Assembly: GCF_003265995.1 (NCBI RefSeq)
Contig: NZ_MVJN01000002.1
Span: 1 to 64,000 of the forward strand
Reading direction: 5' to 3'
Source of the DNA: Legionella quinlivanii
GTDB lineage: Bacteria > Pseudomonadota > Gammaproteobacteria > Legionellales > Legionellaceae
DNA: 64,000 bases
Shown here: one piece after another, positions 43,556 to 52,264 of the stretch
How positions within the stretch are numbered: position 1 is the stretch's first letter
Layout of the letters: every line of letters begins with the position of its first letter
Position numbers and translations under genes: made by a program
The notes under the pieces: generated by a model
Seen by the model: only the letters and a program-made list of their open reading frames with translations
Databases searched by the model: none
Told to the model about the DNA's origin: nothing

Positions 43556-44755
43556 ATGCTAAGATCTTCTAATCTAAAGTTGTTTCCGGTATTTCTAGTC
43601 GCATACGAATTAATCAGCTATCTATCCATCGACGCTTACCTTCCTGCAATGCCGATAATCGCCCAGCAGTTTAAGGTTAACGATTCTATGGTCCAGCTCA
43701 CTCTTACGGTCATATTTTTGGGTAATGTATTTGCTCAGCTTTTGCTAGGCTGGATTTCTGAGCAATATAGCCGGAGAAAAATTCTGTTGTGGGGAGGAGC
43801 TGTGTTTGTCATTGCATCCTTTATGGCCGCTTTTTCTCCTGGAATTGAAGTATTAATTTTTGCTCGTTTTCTGCAGGGAATGGCCATCACCTCCCTTATA
43901 ATTGCAGGCTATAGTACCATTCATGTTCTTTATGACCAGGAACAGGCCGTAAAAATTATTGCATGGATGGGAAGTATTACCGTATTTGCTCCTGCCGTAG
44001 GGCCTATATTGGGAGCATTTATCATGAAGCTGGCCAGCTGGCGCTGGATATTTCTTATTCTTGCCCTGGCTGCTTCTTTCTGTCTTATTTACTTGTACAA
44101 AATCATGCCAGAAACGGCCAGTCAGGATGGTCACAAGAGTAACTTTATCCTCTTGATCAAAAAATATTTGAAAACAACATTTAACCCACGCTTTCTCCGT
44201 CCTGCATCGGTATGGTGTTTACTTTTTGCCGGTATGACCGCATGGAGTATCTGCGGGCCATTTTTCGTAATCAGCTACCTGAAGTATAATCCGATAGCAT
44301 TTGGTGTGGTGCAAGGCTTGATTTTTGCTTTTTTTATTCTGGGAACACGATGTATAGGCTGGTTATTAAAACGGTATTCCCTCAAGGGTATTGCTACACT
44401 ATGCAGTATAATTGTTCTAATCTCAGGCTTCCTGGCCATACTATTTAGTCTCCTGGGAATTTTTACGCTCGTAACGCTTATAGCCACCTTATTACCACTG
44501 ATTTTTACTTTGGGGATAGGATTTCCAGTGTTTAGCCGGCTTGCTGTTGAGAGTAATGATGAGTCAGTTATGATTAAAGTTTCACTTTACTCTCTTCTCC
44601 TTAATATAAGTTCTTTCTTTATGGGAGTTATCGCTTTAAGCCTTTTAGAGAATAAGTTTTCTTTCTTACTGGTCATTGCAATACTGGCGTTCTCTTCATT
44701 TGCACTGAGCTTTTATAAATTACCATTTGAAAAAGCAGATGGCGCTGAGAAATAG
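43556..44755 (+). CDS. MFS transporter, Bcr/CflA type
   Basis: The product is 399 residues with twelve predicted membrane helices. The first helix region ending DAYLPAMPIIAQQF, the GWISEQYSRRKILLWGG loop (motif A type) and RFLQGMAITSLIIAGYSTI are characteristic of the Bcr/CflA drug-efflux group. These proton antiporters export small hydrophobic or heterocyclic molecules. As the last gene of the plus-strand flavin-related series it is a natural candidate to export the product of the locus. The lssB gene follows 75 bases later. Confidence 0.85.
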   Translation: MLRSSNLKLFPVFLVAYELISYLSIDAYLPAMPIIAQQFKVNDSMVQLTLTVIFLGNVFAQLLLGWISEQYSRRKILLWGGAVFVIASFMAAFSPGIEVLIFARFLQGMAITSLIIAGYSTIHVLYDQEQAVKIIAWMGSITVFAPAVGPILGAFIMKLASWRWIFLILALAASFCLIYLYKIMPETASQDGHKSNFILLIKKYLKTTFNPRFLRPASVWCLLFAGMTAWSICGPFFVISYLKYNPIAFGVVQGLIFAFFILGTRCIGWLLKRYSLKGIATLCSIIVLISGFLAILFSLLGIFTLVTLIATLLPLIFTLGIGFPVFSRLAVESNDESVMIKVSLYSLLLNISSFFMGVIALSLLENKFSFLLVIAILAFSSFALSFYKLPFEKADGAEK

Positions 44756-44830
44756 CGTGAAAAAACTAACCTTTTTATGATGGCTTGAGGTTTAATTTTT
44801 TTGTCAAACTAACTATAAAAGATAATTATT

Positions 44831-47002
44831 ATGACAATATTTCAAAAACAATCCTGGTCGTCTATTGATAAAGAATCGCTTCCTCCTAATGATTCTTTAT
44901 TATCCTGTCTCGTTTTATTAAGCAGGTATTATCAAAACCCTTACTCTGCTCAATCGCTTTCAGCACGACTACCATTAAAACGTAACAAGTTAAGTCCGGC
45001 ACTATTTTCTCGCGCTGCCGCAAGAGCATCGTTAAATGCCGAGCTTAAAGAAACACCCATTAATAAAATTTTGGATGAAAGCCTGCCTGTAGTATTACTT
45101 TTAAAAGAGGATGAAGCCTGTTTACTGATTCATGACGCTCATGGACAAAGAAAAATTTTCAAACCAGAGGATTCCAGCCAGCTGTTTAATGTGGAGGACA
45201 TTTTACCCCTTTATACTGGAAAAGCATTTCTGGTACATCCTGAATATAAATTTACAACCAGAGCTGAAGAAACTACAGGCAAACGATCCAGGAACTGGTT
45301 TTGGAAGGTTGTGGTAAAATCCTGGCCGCTCTATTCCGAAGTACTGGTTGCTTCTCTGTTAATTAATATTTTTGCCCTGGTATTGCCTCTGTTCACGATG
45401 AACGTGTATGACCGGGTAGTGCCTAATCATGCTATTGAAACCATGTGGGTACTTGCTGGCGGTGTCGGCCTGGTGTTTCTGTTCGATTTATTGTTCAAGA
45501 CTTTGCGCGCACATTTTATCGATCAGGCGAGTAAGCGCAGTGATGTTGAACTCTCTGCTTCCATCTTTCAACAGATTCTGGGTGTTAACATGAAAGACAG
45601 GCCCAAATCTGTGGGCGCTTTAAGCAATACAGTTCAATCCTTTGAAGTTTTCCGTGATTTTATAACCTCAGGCACAATGACCGTGTTGGTTGATTTACCT
45701 TTCGTCGCTATTTTCATACTCGTTATCTACTTTATCGGGGGTAATCTGTTTCTTATCCCATTAATTATTGTTCCTATAATTTTTATTGTCGGTTTCATTT
45801 TGCAACTTCCCTTAGTCAGACTAACCAAGCAGTCTTATCAATTAGCCGCTGAAAAACAGGCGACCTTATTTGAGTCCCTTGCTAATATTGAAACTGTGAA
45901 AACAGTGGGGGCTGAATCAGCTTTGCAATCAAGATGGGAGCAACTTATCCGGCTTTCTGCCAAGACCGGGATGAAACTGCGTAGTGTTTCCAATATCAGT
46001 ATGAATTTAACGGCATTCGCCCAGCAATCAGCAACGATAATTATGGTTATTGCCGGTGTATATATGATAAGCGAAGGGAATTTAACAATGGGGGCATTGA
46101 TCGCCTGCACTATTCTAACCGGCCGTGCACTAGCGCCCATGTCGCAGGTTGCATCCCTGCTGACTCGCTACTATCAGTCCGTCAATGCACTTAAGTCATT
46201 GAACCGCGTGATGCAGATGCCTCTCGATGTTTCCGAGGATTCGCATTTTCTGCATCGTCCTGCCTTAACGGGGAATGTCGAGTTTAAACAAGTCTCCTTT
46301 GATTATGGGGATAAAAAACTTCCTATCCTGAAAAATCTGACTTTCGCCATAAAAGCGGGTGAGAAAGTAGCGGTTATCGGGCGTGTCGGTTCAGGTAAAT
46401 CGACCCTGGCGAAATTGATTCTTAAGCTGTATCTCCCTACTGAGGGTGCAATATTGTTGGATGATACCGATTATCGGCAGATTAATCCTGACGATCTTAG
46501 ACAGCAAATTGGCTATGTACCCCAGGATGTCAGCCTGTTTTATGGCAGCGTCAGAGAAAATATTACCATTGGCGCCCCTTTTATTGACGACAAATCAATC
46601 ATAAGAGCAGCCAATGCGGGAGGAGTCGGTAGTTTCACTAATAAACATCCGGATGGTTTTGATCGTCAAGTTGGCGAAAAAGGAAGCGAGCTGTCAGGAG
46701 GACAGCGTCAATCCGTTGCAATTGCCCGCGCTCTGCTTCGTAATCCGCATTTACTAATTATGGATGAACCGACATCCGCAATGGATGATAACAGTGAGCG
46801 CTATGTAAAAGATCAGCTTACTCAATTTTTGACTCCCAAGCATACTCTGATTCTTATTACTCACAAATTGTCCATGCTGGAATTAGTCGATCGAATTATT
46901 GTCCTTGATGAGGGCCGCTTAGTCGCCAATGGCAGCAAAGAAACCGTCCTGGCAACCCTTCGTTCAGGGATGACTGTTCAAAAGGAAAAAAATAATGTCT
47001 GA
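44831..47002 (+). CDS. lssB: Type I secretion ABC transporter, LssB/LapB-like
   Basis: The product is 723 residues. The N-terminal 130 residues are a C39-peptidase-like domain, probably non-cleaving as in LapB. It is followed by an ABC transmembrane region (about 165-445) and a nucleotide-binding domain with GRVGSGKST Walker A, YVPQDVSLFYGS Q-loop, ELSGGQRQSVAIARAL signature and LLIMDEPTSAMD. It exports large RTX-type adhesins across the inner membrane. In L. pneumophila, LssB and LssD secrete RtxA. It overlaps lssD by 8 bases. Confidence 0.9.
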   Translation: MTIFQKQSWSSIDKESLPPNDSLLSCLVLLSRYYQNPYSAQSLSARLPLKRNKLSPALFSRAAARASLNAELKETPINKILDESLPVVLLLKEDEACLLIHDAHGQRKIFKPEDSSQLFNVEDILPLYTGKAFLVHPEYKFTTRAEETTGKRSRNWFWKVVVKSWPLYSEVLVASLLINIFALVLPLFTMNVYDRVVPNHAIETMWVLAGGVGLVFLFDLLFKTLRAHFIDQASKRSDVELSASIFQQILGVNMKDRPKSVGALSNTVQSFEVFRDFITSGTMTVLVDLPFVAIFILVIYFIGGNLFLIPLIIVPIIFIVGFILQLPLVRLTKQSYQLAAEKQATLFESLANIETVKTVGAESALQSRWEQLIRLSAKTGMKLRSVSNISMNLTAFAQQSATIIMVIAGVYMISEGNLTMGALIACTILTGRALAPMSQVASLLTRYYQSVNALKSLNRVMQMPLDVSEDSHFLHRPALTGNVEFKQVSFDYGDKKLPILKNLTFAIKAGEKVAVIGRVGSGKSTLAKLILKLYLPTEGAILLDDTDYRQINPDDLRQQIGYVPQDVSLFYGSVRENITIGAPFIDDKSIIRAANAGGVGSFTNKHPDGFDRQVGEKGSELSGGQRQSVAIARALLRNPHLLIMDEPTSAMDDNSERYVKDQLTQFLTPKHTLILITHKLSMLELVDRIIVLDEGRLVANGSKETVLATLRSGMTVQKEKNNV

Positions 47003-48122
47003 AAAATCACGCATATTTTCACATTTAATCCTATGGGGAACGATTATCTTTGTTTGCGTTGCATTTTTATGGGCCCATTTTGCCATTCTGGACGAAGTCA
47101 CCAAAGGAGAAGGCAAGGTAATTCCCTCCAGTCAGATTCAGATTATTCAAAACCTTGAGGGAGGAATTGTTCATAAACTTTATGTACGAGAAGGACAGAT
47201 TGTTCAGCAGAATCAGATCCTCATGCAAATCGATAATACTCGTTTTATGGCTACTTTTAATGAAGCTCAAAAAAAAATGGCAGCCTTACAGATCCAGATA
47301 ATGCGTCTGAATGCGGAAATGAGCGGATCGAAAATGTCTGTGCCTTCTGATTTTTCCAAGCAAAATCCAGGTTTGGTCGAGGCGGAAAAAGCATTATTCA
47401 ATTCCAGAAAAGAAGAATTGGAACAGATGAAAGAGGCGCTCGACAATGCCATAAAAGAACTAAATCTTTCTAAACCCCTGGTTGATAAAGGAGCTGTATC
47501 CGAAGTTGAAATTTTACGCCTGCAGCGTAGTGTTAACGAGTTAAAGGGTAAAATATTCCAGTTTAAATCGCAGGCATTAGAACAACTGAATAAAGCCAAG
47601 GGCGAGTTTGCAGCCTTAAACGAAGCGCATATGGCAGACAAGGACCGACTGGTCAGAACTACCGTACGCTCACCGGTGAAAGGAATAGTCAAACAAATCA
47701 AGGTAAATACCATTGGGGGAGTAATTCAACCAGGAATGGATATCATTGAAATTGTTCCGCTCGACGATACTTTATTAATCGAAGCCAAAATTAAACCCTC
47801 CGATATTGGATTTATAAAGATTGGGCAAGAAGCAATGGTGAAAATAACCGCCTATGATTTTTCTATCTACGGAGGTCTTCCCGGAAAAGTAGAGCAGATT
47901 AGTGCCGATACGATCACCGATGAAAAAAAACAAAAAGAGGAAACCTATTATATTATCCGGGTGAGAACAGAGAAGAATTACCTGGGAACTGAGCAAAAAC
48001 CGCTATATATTATCCCCGGAATGATGGCGACAGTGGATATATTGACCGGACATAAGTCCGTCTTGAATTACTTGCTTAAACCTATATTGAAAGCCAAGGA
48101 AAACGCGCTGACCGAGAGATAA
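46995..48122 (+). CDS. lssD: Type I secretion membrane fusion protein, LssD/HlyD-like
   Basis: The product is 375 residues. It has one N-terminal transmembrane helix (HLILWGTIIFVCVAFLWAHF), the biotinyl-lipoyl-like segment (SQIQIIQNLEGGIVHKLYVR), a long coiled-coil hairpin (about 90-200) and the C-terminal HlyD signature with VRSPVKGIVKQIKVNTIGGV and YDFSIYGGLPGKVEQIS. It bridges LssB to the outer-membrane TolC. It ends 13 bases before a hairpin terminator, closing the operon. Confidence 0.9.
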   Translation: MSEKSRIFSHLILWGTIIFVCVAFLWAHFAILDEVTKGEGKVIPSSQIQIIQNLEGGIVHKLYVREGQIVQQNQILMQIDNTRFMATFNEAQKKMAALQIQIMRLNAEMSGSKMSVPSDFSKQNPGLVEAEKALFNSRKEELEQMKEALDNAIKELNLSKPLVDKGAVSEVEILRLQRSVNELKGKIFQFKSQALEQLNKAKGEFAALNEAHMADKDRLVRTTVRSPVKGIVKQIKVNTIGGVIQPGMDIIEIVPLDDTLLIEAKIKPSDIGFIKIGQEAMVKITAYDFSIYGGLPGKVEQISADTITDEKKQKEETYYIIRVRTEKNYLGTEQKPLYIIPGMMATVDILTGHKSVLNYLLKPILKAKENALTER

Positions 48123-48134
48123 GCAGTGTTTAAG

Positions 48135-48159
48135 GGCAGGATCTCGTCGAGATCCTGCC
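48135..48159 (+). terminator. Terminator hairpin after lssD
   Basis: GGCAGGATCTC and GAGATCCTGCC form a perfect 11-bp stem with a 3-base loop, 13 bases after the lssD stop. A short T-run (TGTTTT) follows 12 bases later. Confidence 0.6.
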
Positions 48160-48217
48160 ACAACCGCCTGTTTTAACTTGCTGTTTATTACCAATGAACT
48201 TACTGGTTAACCAGATA

Positions 48218-49462
48218 TCAGATGATACTGGCAGATGTGTCTTTAATATCATTGTGTTTCGCTAATTCATTCTCTGCTCTGATGGCAGATTTAGCGTGAT
48301 AAAAACCCAGGTTACCCAAAATAGTCACTGGAAGTAATCGTTGCATATTGAGTGCTGTATAAAGTTCAGATTGTTTATCGTTTAATATCGATGCAAAATC
48401 TGCCCCCTTCTCAGCGTTTAACACTGCATTAATTATTAATTCCATTTTTGCGTTGCTGTTACGCCAGTAAGGGTTCCAGCTATTTTGATTCTCAGCCAGG
48501 CGGGTAATCAGGTTTATAATCGTATTACCTATCTTTCCCTGATTATTTAAGATCGCAATTGCTTTATCATAATTACTTAGCTCCGCTTCCTTTGGAGTAA
48601 ACACTAATTCTGAAGTATTTAGCCGTTCGGAGAGTTGCTCTTTAATATGTAAATAGAATTCACTGATTTTGGCATCGATAAATGGAAAGTTATCAGCTAA
48701 TTCCCTAGATAGTTCCGGGGACAGTTTAAGCATATCAGGAAGCGGCATGGAGGACGCCTTTTCAAATAATTGATTAAATTCCTCGATTATCGCTACACAT
48801 GTCTCATTTTCTTCTTGCAGCTCTCTTAATTTATTAGCAAGTTGAATAATAATCCCTATATGGCCAAAAAAATTGGAAACAGTGTCGAATGCTTTCTTTG
48901 CATTGATAGTTCGATTCCCCAACTGAATTGTTGATGGTATCTTTTCTTGCTCATTCACAGCCTGACAATACGTGTCTATCCGTATACACAATTCGTTGAA
49001 TAAAGGCATTAGCTGCTTTACATAAAAATCCTGCTGATTAATTGCAGCTGATATGTATTCATAAATTTTTGAACATTCAAGAACACGTTCCATCGACATT
49101 TTACTAATGTAAGACTCGTAGCCTGATACTATTTCATGCCTTTGTAACTGCGTTAAATCCGCATCAAAATGATTTAAAAACATTTCCAGGTTTGATGGGG
49201 TTGCCAGGGCAGGCAATATAAAATGAAAATGCTCATGCTGGCTCTTTTTGATTAGCCAGTCAAGATGCTTATTGCGGGAGTTATGGGCATAATCATGCAT
49301 TACGCCTTCACCTATGGCGAGTGTTCCATACCCATGGCCCAGGCGATTATAACGCTCCTTGAACGCTTCCAGTTTATCTAATGGCACATAAACACTTATA
49401 AACCGGCCATTAATTTTTATTTTTTGAATAAGGGGATTTTCAGGAAATCTTTTTAAAAACAT
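48218..49462 (-). CDS. Hypothetical protein, putative effector, with triplicated start region
   Basis: The product is 414 residues from ATG 49462; GGAG stands seven bases upstream, while the frame's 20 earlier codons have no ribosome-binding site. The protein is soluble, with a region (HDYAHNSRNKHLDW) containing several histidines and a long helical middle (LRELQEENETCVAIIEEF). I do not recognise a domain. The start codon, ribosome-binding site and upstream region lie in a 193-bp unit present in three tandem copies. Being orphan and Legionella-like, it is a candidate effector. Confidence 0.5.
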   Translation of the reverse strand: MFLKRFPENPLIQKIKINGRFISVYVPLDKLEAFKERYNRLGHGYGTLAIGEGVMHDYAHNSRNKHLDWLIKKSQHEHFHFILPALATPSNLEMFLNHFDADLTQLQRHEIVSGYESYISKMSMERVLECSKIYEYISAAINQQDFYVKQLMPLFNELCIRIDTYCQAVNEQEKIPSTIQLGNRTINAKKAFDTVSNFFGHIGIIIQLANKLRELQEENETCVAIIEEFNQLFEKASSMPLPDMLKLSPELSRELADNFPFIDAKISEFYLHIKEQLSERLNTSELVFTPKEAELSNYDKAIAILNNQGKIGNTIINLITRLAENQNSWNPYWRNSNAKMELIINAVLNAEKGADFASILNDKQSELYTALNMQRLLPVTILGNLGFYHAKSAIRAENELAKHNDIKDTSASII

Positions 49463-50010
49463 AATAGCTCTCCAAAGCAATTGAGCCATTATAACATTAA
49501 TTGACCCATATTTGAACACCATTTTTTGTTAGTTGCTTATTAGGTCAAAATGACTTTGAATAATGTCGTTTCCGCGTAGGCGGAAATCCATCTTGCAAAC
49601 AACGTCAGGAATTATCTTGAGAAAGGGGATTTTCAGGAAATCTTTTTAAAAACATAATAGCTCTCCAAAGCAATTGAGCCATTATAACATTAATTGACCC
49701 ATATTTGAACACCATTTTTTGTTAGTTGCTTATTAGGTCAAAATGACTTTGAATAATGTCGTTTCCGCGTAGGCGGAAATCCATCTTGCAAACAACGTCA
49801 GGAATTATCTTGAGAAAGGGGATTTTCAGGAAATCTTTTTAAAAACATAATAGCTCTCCAAAGCAATTGAGCCATTATAACATTAATTGACCCATATTTG
49901 AACACCATTTTTTGTTAGTTGCTTATTAGGTCAAAATGACTTTGAATAATGTCGTTTCCGCGTAGGCGGAAATCCATCTTGCAAACAACGTCAGGAATTA
50001 TCTTGAGAAA
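49431..50010. repeat. Three tandem copies of a 193-bp unit
   Basis: AGGGGATTTTCAGGAAATCT recurs at 49431, 49624 and 49817, exactly 193 bases apart, and the intervening sequence is identical by eye. Each copy carries the gene's ribosome-binding site and start codon on the minus strand and the left arm of a REP palindrome (at 49565, 49758 and 49951). In copies 2 and 3 the reading frame from the start codon ends after 16 residues (for copy 2, 49655 down to 49605), so they look like abortive leader ORFs. The right palindrome arm occurs only after the third copy. Confidence 0.8.
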
Positions 50011-50036
50011 TAGATTCCCGCCTTCGCGGGAAAGAC
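49951..50036. repeat. REPIN-like inverted doublet at the end of the tandem array
   Basis: The left arm GTCGTTTCCGCGTAGGCGGA plus AATCCATC faces the right arm TAGATTCCCGCCTTCGCGGG plus AAAGAC, with a 32-base centre. The layout is the same as the doublet at 27506-27589. The left arm was copied with the tandem unit; the right arm was not. Confidence 0.55.
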
Positions 50037-50143
50037 ACGATAATAGATCTGTTTTAGTAATTGGTAAGTCATCCGCTGACTATATAAATAATGAGGGGAT
50101 TCCTCAGAGACAAGCCGAGCTACACATAGAGTCTATAATCGAC

Positions 50144-50704
50144 TTATTCGTGTTCGGGATCTACTACAAATATTCCAGGTGCATTACGCAGATACTCATT
50201 GTAGTCCATTCCATAACCAAAAATATAATGATCCTCTACCTCAAGTCCGACAAAATCTGCTTTTTGCAGGCCATTAGGAACTCTCTTGCGGTATTTATCT
50301 ACCAGAACGGCACTATACACCGCCTCAGCCCCCATCGCGGCCACTGTGTCGATAATAGCTGCCAGAGTAACCCCCCCGTCAAGAATGTCATCTACAACCA
50401 ATACCGTACGCCCTTCAAGATTTACGCTGGGCTTTACTTTCCAGATAAGCTCGCCGCCACGAATCTCGCCGTTATAGCGTGTCGCATGGACATAATCAAC
50501 TTCCAGAGGAAAGTTAAGCCGGGGAAGCAAGTTGCCCATAGGAACCAGGCCGCCAATCATAACGCATAAGATGACCGGATTTTTATCCTGCAGCACTTCA
50601 TTGATACTGGCCGCCATCCTGTCCAAGGCAGCTTCCACTTCCTGGGTGCTGAAAAGAAGCGATGACTTTTCATAAACTTCTTTGATATTAACTGGTATTG
50701 ACAT
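50144..50704 (-). CDS. hpt: Hypoxanthine-guanine phosphoribosyltransferase
   Basis: The product is 186 residues. The PRPP-binding loop [17 protein letters not shown] (about 100-116), the [17 protein letters not shown]-terminal strand and the [21 protein letters not shown]-terminal segment are typical of the hypoxanthine-guanine subgroup. It salvages purines with PRPP. It precedes a DUF1820 gene by 53 bases on the same strand, though in the reverse order of transcription. Confidence 0.93.
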   Translation of the reverse strand: MSIPVNIKEVYEKSSLLFSTQEVEAALDRMAASINEVLQDKNPVILCVMIGGLVPMGNLLPRLNFPLEVDYVHATRYNGEIRGGELIWKVKPSVNLEGRTVLVVDDILDGGVTLAAIIDTVAAMGAEAVYSAVLVDKYRKRVPNGLQKADFVGLEVEDHYIFGYGMDYNEYLRNAPGIFVVDPEHE

Positions 50705-50757
50705 CAGAATTCCTAAAATTGAATTAATTAATCTGCAAGCATCGTCTTCATTAAATA

Positions 50758-51081
50758 TTATTCTCTTTTACCAGGCACTGGGAACATACTCACCTTGGCC
50801 TCCGACTTGCCATGCTCTTTAATTTTAGCAACCCCCTGCTTGTTCACTTCATCGATTCGATGAATGGAATGAAGCGGGATGAATGTTTTTTTAATGTTGC
50901 TAAACTCCAGTTTAAGACGCTCCTCGGAAGGGTCGACTACCAGCGAAGAGTTTTCACCAAATACAAAGTCCTCTACCTCAAGGAAGCCAAACATTTCACT
51001 TTCGCTAATTTTACGAGCATAAATTTCATACACAGTCTCCTGATGATTAAACATAATGCGGTAAATAGTTTTTTTTGACAT
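50758..51081 (-). CDS. DUF1820 family protein
   Basis: The product is 107 residues. [20 protein letters not shown] and [16 protein letters not shown], then the [23 protein letters not shown] stretch match the DUF1820 family, common in gammaproteobacteria and of unknown function. The gene is followed by hpt in the direction of transcription, so both may form one operon. Confidence 0.8.
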   Translation of the reverse strand: MSKKTIYRIMFNHQETVYEIYARKISESEMFGFLEVEDFVFGENSSLVVDPSEERLKLEFSNIKKTFIPLHSIHRIDEVNKQGVAKIKEHGKSEAKVSMFPVPGKRE

Positions 51082-51135
51082 AATTTGACCTGAAGTAAGT
51101 GACTTGGGTGCAGTCTATAAAACGATAGACAATCT

Positions 51136-51300
51136 TAGGCTCTGTGAAGCAATTTTAATTGTGGCTGCAAATGCAGCTAACTGGTGCCAATATGTTTTTG
51201 AATTCGTTAAATAGAACTCGCTATTCGCCTCATTCAAAAACATATTAGCACTCAATTATCGGCATTTTCGCTCACAATAAAATTGCTTCACAGAACCTAG
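51136..51300. repeat. 165-bp MITE-like palindrome with CTCTGTGAAGC ends
   Basis: The left end TAGGCTCTGTGAAGCAATTT and the right end AAATTGCTTCACAGAACCTA are near-perfect inverted repeats. The pairing goes on inwards (TGCCAATATGTTTTTGAATT opposite CATTCAAAAACATATTAGCA), so almost the whole segment can fold on itself. There is no ORF. A short GGCTCTGTGAA fragment also occurs near 31874, which suggests a dispersed family. It sits between the DUF1820 gene and the methyltransferase gene. Confidence 0.7.
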
Positions 51301-51351
51301 CGCGATTATACCGAATTTATTCAGAGTTTACACGTTCCTGTTCATCTGGAG

Positions 51352-52107
51352 TCAACGAGTCTGCTCTGAGTTACAACCCTGCTGGGCTGGTCGGATACGC
51401 ATTTCAGCCAATTGCTCTTTAAAGGTTATCGCCTGAGGATGAATAGGATCTTCCTGGTATTTTTTCATAACCAGACAATAAAATCCTGAAGGAAGAATCG
51501 ATATCATCTTGCTTAATTGATTCAACACCTTAAATCTCTGTATCCACAAAGGATTACTGCAGGGCGGGATATAGTGAAAATAGGATAGATGGCATTGAAT
51601 AAAGCCTCGGTGAATCATCGCCCTTTTGAGCGAAAAAGCGGAGCGTGTTGTACTTCGAGTATGGCCAAAACACAAGTCCTCTGACCAGCGCAGGCGCGCC
51701 CCCCATAGACTGATTGGATTAATGCCAAGAAATACCGCATAGCCCATAGGTTTTAATATCCGGTCAATTTCATCAACGACCGCCATGCGAGAAGTACCCT
51801 CCAGGGTCAATGGCGCTAAAACACAATCGACACTATTTCTGTCGAGAGGCAGCAGATCCAGTTCTGAAATAAACGTACTGAGATTAACATTGGAATGCGG
51901 TGTAGCAATCCATTTATGCTGATAGCGTAAAAGGGGAAGCCATTCGTTTTGCCCACAGCAACCTAATTGCAGCAGGCATTCACCATGAAGCAGCTCTTTC
52001 AACGGCTGCAGCTCCTGGCAGAACGCCTTTGATACTGACAGACCTGGCTCGCTTAAAAACCATTCATCCAGCATCCTGAATCGGCTCTTTTGTTTTTCTA
52101 GGGACAA
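51352..52107 (-). CDS. Class I SAM-dependent methyltransferase
   Basis: The product is 251 residues. The core resembles the Methyltransf_11 fold: motif I is weak and reads LLQLGCCGQNEW, then LPLDRNSVDCVLAPLTLE as the motif II/post-I strand and EIDRILKPMGYAVFLGINP as motif III. This is similar to YafS-like methyltransferases of gammaproteobacteria. The usual GxGxG loop is altered to GCCG, which may weaken SAM binding. Substrate unknown. Confidence 0.7.
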   Translation of the reverse strand: MSLEKQKSRFRMLDEWFLSEPGLSVSKAFCQELQPLKELLHGECLLQLGCCGQNEWLPLLRYQHKWIATPHSNVNLSTFISELDLLPLDRNSVDCVLAPLTLEGTSRMAVVDEIDRILKPMGYAVFLGINPISLWGARLRWSEDLCFGHTRSTTRSAFSLKRAMIHRGFIQCHLSYFHYIPPCSNPLWIQRFKVLNQLSKMISILPSGFYCLVMKKYQEDPIHPQAITFKEQLAEMRIRPAQQGCNSEQTR

Positions 52108-52264
52108 GCTTTATTCCAGTTATATAACCAGCTTCTTTTGTATCACAGGCATAACAGAAACAGCAAGATTCCTGTATTTCCTTACCAGCACAGACTCGTC
52201 TATTTCGTGCATTGAGCCGATTTTTTGTCTATAGTAATCATAGTATTAACTTCTTAATAAACTG

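Noticed and set aside
34946-44755. Autofluorescent pigment explaining blue-white Legionella species
   Set aside because: Blue-white fluorescence has, as I recall, been assigned to the isocoumarin legioliulin, so I do not claim it for this locus; other fluorescence remains open.
47267-47713. 148-codon minus-strand frame
   Set aside because: Shadow inside lssD.
49431-50036. CRISPR array
   Set aside because: The units are 193 bp, contiguous and identical, with no spacers of changing sequence.
49949-50569. 206-codon plus-strand frame
   Set aside because: It overlaps the tandem repeat and runs antisense through hpt; no ribosome-binding site and no protein-family features.
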